A stretch of 64,000 nt of DNA from assembly GCA_964036195.1 (NCBI GenBank), contig OZ038459.1, forward strand, positions 8,305,206 to 8,369,205. The letters run 5' to 3'. The notes under the pieces are model-generated. The model saw only the letters and a list, made by a program, of their open reading frames with translations, was not told the DNA's origin and made no database searches. Source of the DNA: Sphaerolaimus hirsutus (taxonomy: Eukaryota > Nematoda > Chromadorea > Monhysterida > Sphaerolaimidae). A program made the position numbers and the translations under genes. This document shows positions 50,701 through 59,700 of the stretch, piece after piece. Every line of letters begins with the position of its first letter. Within the stretch, counting starts at the first letter, position 1.

Positions 50701-53700
50701 GGCCGCGGGCGAGGCTGCGTTGCTTATGTGAGAACCGGTCCGTGGCGCCAACGCCAAACAAGAATGGCGTCATTCTAGCACCAAACAGATGAGAATATAC
50801 CAAATGGAGCGGGCGGCAACGTCGTATTTAGTTGAGCGCTCACCGCAGAGCTGCTCCTGCGCACTGTGCGCCTGAGTTGTTAGAATTACAGAACTTTTTC
50901 AAAGTATACTATATGTCAAATTTTTTTTGACTCACCCCGAGTACAGAAAACGTAAATTACTTGTTTACACATGAGTACATGTGAGTAAACTACTATTTTT
51001 TTATGTAAAAGCGAGTATTTTTCCAGGAAAATGTAATAGCAATTACTTTTTCCAGGAAAATGTAGAAATGACTTTTTTTCTTTACAGAATCAGTAAAAGT
51101 TAGTACTTTTTCATAGAAAATGTAACAGTGTGTAATTTTTACATGTAAATGCGATATTTTCTCTTAATTCTTTAGTATTTTTATAGGAAAATGATACACA
51201 GGTTTCTGTCAGCCAGTGTTTTTATCAATAAATTCCCACCATAAAAAACTTTCACCTAATCGGATGGATGTGCTCCAGCCTCCCCGCTGCACCCCTGTAC
51301 TTTTTCCTAGGTAATGTAAATGCATTTACTCAGTACTCGAGTATTTACTCAGTACTCAGTATTTACTCAGTACTCAGTACTCGAGTATATGTATTTTCCG
51401 AGTAAATATAAATACATTTTATCAACTAGGCCGCGCGGCGCGGCCGATCTACCTACGTCGGTGCGGCATTCGATTGCAGACCCCGCCCATGACCTAATTC
51501 GTGGCTGAGTGCCCCCGAATTCGGCTGCAAGTGACGGAAGTGAATGTAGGAGCGTTGCCGCCGGTTTACTTTCGCTTTCGCTCAGCGGCGGCAGAAATAA
51601 ACCTTCGCCAGAAAGTCGGACTATGTACTTTGTTGCAGCGCGGCGAACAGTTGCGCCCACGTCGACCTGGAGACATCTTTTCCGACTTGCGCCCGGACAA
51701 ATCTCCAAGTTTCTGGCCGGCTTAAGATGCATAATAAACGAAGGTATGGGTTGTGCCAAGGCGGTGGTTGTGGTGAATAGTATATATCTTTAGCACAGTT
51801 AAATAGAATGCATCTATTTATCTAAAAATAATCATCCGCAGTCTGATAAATATGTGTTTACAGTGTGCCTTTAAAACATGGCACTTTGTGAATGAGCATA
51901 GCTGACGCAAGCGAAGCCAGGTAAGTATTTGCGACATAATCTGGGTCAACGTAAAAACAACCCTTTATGAATCCAGGATTAACGAAATCTGAGAAAAAAA
52001 TAGAAAATGGAAAATCAAAAATTAAAATAAGATAAAAAGGTAAATTTCAAAATAAAGTAAAAATTATTTCTGTTGTAAAATATTAGTAAAATTGTACATA
52101 AATTCATATTTTTTTGTAAAACTGTATAACTATAAAAATTATACCATTAAAAGTGTTTCACCATTCATAAAATCCCTGTCAAAAATGTGTTGAGGTCAGC
52201 ACTTACACTGACCACAACACTGAAAATGTGGTCTATCAACATGCATGTGCTTTGACTGCTGATCCAAGATTATTGCCGGACCTCACTGCACTGCAGCTGG
52301 CTGGAATGCTGCACATTCAGCATCAACTTCAATCAGCAGAGCAGGGTCCGAATGGGATCCCGATCCCAAGACCTAATTCCTGTCCTAAACATTATAAATA
52401 CAAAATCCTGATTTAAACACCAAAAAGTTGATTTCATTTTAACGTTTTCCAGGTATTTATAATGTCCTATATCCTTATATAGGTAGGTATAAAGTCAATG
52501 GCTTTTTTGCACTTTAATTCTGTACTACGGCACAAAATAAATATTAAAAAAAAAATTTATATACAATTGTGAATAAAAAAATAAATTTTAATACAAACCA
52601 CGCTGCTTATGCTGCGATTACAGCTCGGACGTAAAATTCCAGCGTAAAATTCCATCGCAAAATTGATTACATGAAAGTGGATGATGATTCAGGTCTGCAA
52701 TTTTTTATGGACAATATGTCTATCAATACCCTTATTGTGACCAAGGGTCATCGTCCACGGTCACTTCTACTAGATTCTGAAAATTCAAAAATTTCGATTT
52801 TACGCTGCAATTTTACGCCAAGTGAAGAAAAATTGTGAATGTTGCAGTTTCGTTGACATTCAATCAGTCCGACAAAAACACAGACACTGTCCACAGTGGC
52901 GAGGTTCCGCAGACACTCGTTTTACGAAATTTGTCACAAAATGTGACGAGTTTTGGTCGGCGAGCCGCTTTTCGGTCTAAAAAACCAGATTTACCTCAGC
53001 TGGTTTTCGAACTTCTGGTTTATGGTGTCGTATGTCATCTTCAGCAAATGTTAGCCCAAGTAGAAGATCGATTCTAACAGAGACACGTTTCTGACAGTTA
53101 AAGGTGGGTAAGCTGACACGGATTAGCTTCGCAGAACAAAACTACTTAAATAGGCACTGTGCGGGCTGCGGCGACACTAATTTGGGAAGCCTTCAGAAGA
53201 CTAAAGAATGGCCGGTTTCTGTGGTTTTTAATGCGGCCTCATAAAATGGACGACGCTTGTGGTACATCCCATAAATCCAGCGTGCAGCTGGCACGTAATA
53301 TTTTCGATGATGTTGCGGCTTTTATCTAGCAGAATTGACAGAGATACGTTTCACGTAAAATGTTTTCGCTGTGACAAAAGGGCGGAGCATGCTGTGATAG
53401 TATGTAATACCTACTGTATTTGCTTGAAAAACTCTCCCTCGGATAAGTCCCCCTCTTGAATAATTCCACCATGTGAGACGAGTGAGGAAAGAAATACCGT
53501 ATATCCTCGAAATACCCCACCCTCTCGAAATATGAGTAACCTAGAGAAATGGACACTATGAGTTTATAAACTCCCCCTCGAAATCCCCCCCCCCAAATTG
53601 AGTGCCAAGTGAACATAATGCTGCGATTACAGCTCGGGCGTAAAATTGACCAGCGTAAAATTGATTTTTGGGCGTGAAATTAATTACAGGTGAATAGATA

Positions 53701-56700
53701 AAGATATGGCATTGTAATTTCAGTCAAAGAAAGCGCACATGCAGATGTTGCTTGTGTCCAAAGCTCATCAGTTTTTTTTCTATTTCACTAGAAGTTATGA
53801 ATTTTGGCGCAAATTTTTTTAATTTTATGACCTAATTTTACGCCACTTATGCTGCGATTACAGCTCGGGCATAAAATTGACCTAGTGTAAAATTGATTTT
53901 TGGGCGTAAAATTAATTACAGGTAGTGATGGAATGGCGCCATGGCGCTGGCGCCATTTGAGGGCGCCAAAGGGCGCCGCGCCATGGCGCCATTGGCGCTT
54001 GGCGCCCTTTTTCTGTGGCGCCCTTGGCGCCTGGCGCCCACATTCTGAAAGGCGCCATGGCGCCCTTGGCGCTTGGCGCCCTTTTCCCGTGGCGCCCTTG
54101 GCGCCTGGCGCCCTGCTTTAGAAGGGCGCCAAAAAGGCGCCAGCAGGGTTTCACGGTGAGTGCTGTGTAAACGAAAAAAAATGAAAAACGCATCCGTGGA
54201 TGATCTAAATTCGCCAGAAAAATGGACGGAGTGGTGTGAGTGGGTGGAAATCTTTTGTCCAACGGTTCATCAGATCTGTCTGACGGATCAGAAGACAAGA
54301 ATGATGGACCGTCTAACTTGCAAAATCATAAATAAACGGATTTAAATCATTGCAATTAGGAAACATTGTTTGGAAGGGTCTATTTGTAATGAATGGATTG
54401 TTGTCAAATGACAATTTCCATTGCGTTTAAATTCGTCATGTGGATTTTTTTCAAAAATTTTTTGTTGCTAGCCTTGTTTTTGTTCATTAGGTACATCCTG
54501 GAGAACGCAAATTAAGAAGTGAATGCGCGTACAATGGTGCTGTAGAAACATTTTTAGCACACGCATGGTGTTGTAGGCACTTTTTTATCCTGGCGCCCTT
54601 GGTGCCTGGCGCCCTATTTTCCAAATGGCGCCATGGCGCCCTTGGCGCTTGGCGCCCTCTTTCCGTGGCGCCCCTGGCGCCTGGCGCCCACTTTCTGAAT
54701 GGCGCCATGGCGCCCTTGGCGCCTGGCGCCCTTTTTCTGTGGCGCCCTTGGCGCTTGGCGCCCACTTTCCGAATGGCGCCATGGCGCCCTTGGCGCCTGG
54801 CGCCATTTTTTCTGGCGCTTTTCCATCACTAATTACAGGTGAATAGATAAAGATATGGCGTTGTAATTTCAGTCAAAGAAAGTGCACATGCAGATGTTGC
54901 TTGTGTCCAAAGCTCATCAATTTATTTTAATTGTACTAGAAGTTATGAATTTTGGTGCAAATTTTTTAAATTTTACGCCCTAATTTTACGCAACTTACAG
55001 CGCATAATTAAAAAATTTGTTCTGAAATTCATAACTCCCAGTATGATTAAAATAAACTCATGAGCTTTGGACACAAGCAACATCTGCATGTGCGCTTTCT
55101 TTGACTGAAATTACAATGCTATATCTTTATCCATTCACCTGTAATTAATTTTATGCCCAAAAATCAATTTTACGCCAGTCAATTTTACACCCGAGCTGTA
55201 ATCGCAGCATAACAGCCCATAATTGAAAAAATTGTGCTAAAATTCAAACTCCCAGTATGATTAAAAAAAACTCATGAGCTTTGGACACAAGAAACGTCTG
55301 CATCTAAGCTTTCTTTGACTGAAATAACAATGTCATATCTTTATCCATTCATCTGTAATTTATTTTACGCCCAAAATAAATTTTACGCCCGGTCAATTTT
55401 ACGCCCGAGCTGTAATCACAGCATAAATGACAAAAGCTAACGTTTGTGATCTGGGCAATGCAGAACACACGTTAAAAACAGTGACGTTGTTATGTTAGAA
55501 CATGGTTTATACCAATTACCTACATACTTATAAAAATCTATAGACCCTTACCGTATTTCTCCGTGTAAAGCACCCGGGTGCTATACAAAATTGAGACACT
55601 TTGCAGCAACCTTTTTTTAAACCTTGTATAACACCCGGGTGTTAGGTCAGGGGGTGTTATACACGGAAACACATCCAAATACAATTTTTTTATTCCCAAT
55701 GTGCATCAATTCAATGGAAAAATGCGTGCCGCGGAATTTACAATGAGTGGCGCGCGCCACGCCGCGTATTAAAGCAATTCAAATCGGGTGATCTTTTTGA
55801 AACCTAGCATAGCACCCCCGGGGTGCTATGCAGCTGTATAACACCCGGGTGTTGTGCACGGGGGGGTCCTTTACACGGAGAAATACGGTATACATGGTGC
55901 TTATTGTTGCTTTTTTCTACGTCTGCGTTCTACGTACGCACGTTACAAACAACAAATTAGTACTGGGAATTCGAACAATTTCTGGCGAAATAATTAACCC
56001 TCTCCCCCCTCGAAATACCCCCTCCCTCGTTTAACCCCCCTTAACAATCTCAATATGAAAAAATAAACCCCCTGGGGGTATTTCGAGGAAATACGGTAAC
56101 CCCTTTTAGGTATATGATCAATTTGTTGTGTCCAATTTGAACAAAATTGTTTTTGTTTGATCCCCACTTGAATAGTTTCTCTGTAAAAAAGTCTGATGAA
56201 AAAATAATTTCTCAGGTGAATTATTCGAGCAAATACGGTATGTTGTGTTAGTGAAAGCAATGTAAATATTCACATAGAAAAATCTTTATGCAACCAACAT
56301 GAAATGAAATTATCATACTTGCATTTTATGTGTTGCACAATCTTGATCTCAGGGTTTCATCTAGGGTACGTACGGTATCTCGCCTTTCCACAGACTAGGG
56401 TGACTTGCACGGATGGTCTTCCTTCTATTGAGATTGAAATGTGTCAGTGCCTAGAGTCATTCAATCTGAGCTCAACGCCGCAAGTGGAAAAGCAAACAGA
56501 TAAGTGGCGAGTAATTTGAGATGTGGCAAGTGAAGAGGCAAGTAAAAAGTAAAAAGATAAGTAAATTTGTAAGTGCCAAGTGAAGAGACAAATCACAAAT
56601 CAAAAGACGAATGGCAACTGACAAAACGTAAAAAATAAAAAAAACGTTTCAAAATTATAAAAAAGTGAAATCGACAGGTTCACACTTTCGCTTACAACTT

Positions 56701-59700
56701 GTCATTTGTCTTTTACTGGCCATTTATAAATTGACTTCACTCTACCCTTCAATTCACCTATTCACTCTTCACCTCACAAATTACTTGCCACATCTTTTTT
56801 GTTGTCTTTTTTACTCTGCCACTTGCAGAGTTGGCACCAGGTAAAATGCCGCACCAAGTTTAAAAAACATGTCTGGAGCTTGTCAACCGTGTCTGTTGGC
56901 ACGTGAAATGGAATTTTTTAATTGATGCAAACTGTAATGATGAAATCGGAATAGTCACATAGTCTGTGTGTTTCATTATCGGACCAATGGTATACTCGGC
57001 GCCGGCAGACAGCACACCTAGGTAGTATAAAAACCTGCCATAACTTAATGAATAAAATCTTGTGATCAACTTTGTAATTAATTTTTCCATAGTAAAAACG
57101 AAATATTATGATGAAAAAACCGTATAATTTTTGGTTCATTATTCAGATGGGTTATGGTAGGTTTTCATACTAAGTGTGATGTCCGCCGCGTATACATTTT
57201 ATCTAGTTAAAGAGTATAATATAGCATTTTCAAAAAGCAACTTTTTCTAGAAAGTGAGCATTCTGAAATTGGGCCAAACCGATTATATTTACAGTATACC
57301 TTATTTTACCTAGTGTACGTCACCGATTTGACTCCAAACATTTTTTGTGATAATTTTAGACAAAATTCAGTTGAGAAATAGTCAAGCTATAGAGGTGTAA
57401 ATTTTGCATGTTCTGGGGGACACCCAAAAATTACACAAATTTCAATTTTATAGAACTATCCTATCTCCATTCCGGGGGGTTGTAGAGAAATTCCCCCGGA
57501 CTTGCAATTAGCCCCGATCTGCAACCATATTATATCCAAATATGAACAATTTTCAACAATAATGACGTTATAAGCACGTGCTCGAGGGCAACCCCCACCC
57601 CAAAATGCAACCCCAGCAACCCCCAGGTCACAACCCGAACCCAAACATACGTACCCAACGCACCTGTTTGGAGCACTTGAACACGTTGCACTTGAACGTG
57701 TTGGCGGCACCGTCGCGCGCGATGTACGAGAAGATCTGCATGTCGTGCGAGTCGTGCGACACGTAGAACACCCGGTAGATGGGGTGGCACATGACCAGTC
57801 GCTCAGACTCGTCCCACGCCCATTTTGAACGGCCCCGCTGTGGGATGGGATGATTGGAATGGGCGGTTTTCTATTGGGCGACGGTTTTTTTCGAAATCAC
57901 CTGATCGGCACACGGTAAATATACTATTGTAGTTTATGGAGCGATTACAGCTCGGGCGTAAAATTCCAGCGTAAAATTCTATCGCAAAATTGATTACATA
58001 AAAGTGGATGATGATACAAGTCTGCAATTTTTCATGGAGAATATGTTTATCAATACCTTCATTGTATCCGAGAGTCATCATCCACAGTCACTGCAATTTG
58101 ATTGTGGAAATTCAAAAATTTCTATTTTACGCTGGAATTTTACGCCAGCTGAAGAAAAATCAATTCTACGCTATGTCATTGCATGCAATCACCTGGCGTA
58201 GAATTGACTTTTCTTCAGCTGGCGTTAAATTCCAGCGTAAAATAGAAATTTTTGAATTTCCACAATCAAATTGCAGTGATTGTGCATGATGACTCTCGGA
58301 CACAATGAAGGTATTGATAAACATATTCTCCATGAAAAATTGCAGACCTGTATCATCATCCACTTTTATGTAATCAATTTTGCGATGGAATTTTACGCTG
58401 GAATTTTACGCCCGAGCTGTAATCGTAGCATTACAGACAACACACTTGACAGTGAAATCTACCGTATCCCATTTGAATAACAAATGAAAAAGGTTTTTTT
58501 CAACACACTTAATGATACTGCTATTTCTCGTTCATGAAACGTTTTTTTTAAACAATTTTTTTTTTGATAACAAAAGTCATTAACTCATGATGAGTATTTC
58601 ATTCATGGACACGTAATTAAACGATCGGACTGGGCATTGATCGCTTTGATGCGTTTTTCTGTTTGGTTTAATTTGTGTCAATCTCACACTGCGGATTTAA
58701 TCAAGGGGGAATTTTTCCCAAATGGGCCAATGGTTTTATTGACGGGGAGTTTTTCAAATGAGGAATTATCCGGGGTAATATTTCTTATTGCGGGTGCATG
58801 GATTTAAACTCTCTCTCAGTTAGGGTGTCAAAAAAATTGTTTTAAGGAAAACGGAAAACGGAAAGGTAAAAATTTTTCACTTTGCTGAAAACGGAAAGGT
58901 AAAAAAAATTTCTGCTGGAAAACGGAAAGGTAAAAAAATTTCACTCAGCGGAAAACGGAAAGGAAAAAAAAATTATCAGCTGGAAAACGGAAAATGGAAA
59001 AATGAAATGCCGGAAAACGGAAAGCGAAATTTTCACAGAAACAGAAAAAATAAAGTGAAATTTGCACGGAAATGGGCAAATTTGCAGAAGGAAAACCTGC
59101 ATGCAGGTTTGCCTGTTTGGCTTTGATTGTGGTAGCTGAATATTCTGCAACTATGGATCATGCCAGTAACTTCACTTGTAGTTCAAGCTTAACTTAACCA
59201 ACAAAAAATCATCAAAAGGTAGCAAAAGTGCACTACAACAACAATAAGAATTGAGCAAAAGCAAACGGAAAGGAAAAATTTTTCAGCTGGAAAACGGAAA
59301 AATGGGCCGGAAAAACGGAAACGGAAAGGTAAAAAATTTTCAGCTGCCAGAAAACAGAAAGGTAAAAAAATTTCGGCTGCCGGAAAACGAAAAACAGAAA
59401 GGTAAAAAATTTTCAGCTGCCAGAAAATGGAAAACGGAAAGGTAAAAGATTTTCCTGTGGAAAAGCGGAAACGGAAACGGAAATTTGACACCCTACTCTC
59501 AGTACATCGAAAGTGCTTCCAGTGCATGTAAACTCACAGTGGATCTATTTAAATTGCTCCCAGTGCATGGAAACTCTCGGTCCATCTATGCACAATTTGC
59601 TATTTTTACCAAGGGAAACAAAAATATTTAAGGAGGAAAACCTTAAAGAGAAATTATAAAATTCCTGTTTCCGACAGTGAGGCTGTTTCGCGCTTTTAGC

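Larger units (their letters stand above)
53476..56098. mobile_element. CCTCGAAATA family host element carrying a multi-level nest
   Basis: Left end TACCGTATATCCTCGAAATA near 53494 and right end TATTTCGAGGAAATACGGTA at 56098 bracket about 450 bp of family sequence. It is interrupted at ...GAACAT/AAATGAC by hairpin element 53618-55424, and again by the CCCGGGTG element 55553-55889. The uninterrupted order is seen at 11090-11508 and 48402-48927. Confidence 0.7.

Noticed and set aside
49946..50757. Several 70-140 codon frames on both strands
   Set aside because: Typical of GC-rich DNA with few stop codons; no family motif, no phase fit to NOS1AP. Treated as a promoter/5' block.
56304..56519. 71-codon plus frame with a hydrophobic start (MKLSYLHFMCCTILISGF)
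   Set aside because: Could pass as a secreted peptide, but no promoter, no poly(A) signal, no repeats or Cys pattern, and AT-rich low-complexity follows. Not supportable.
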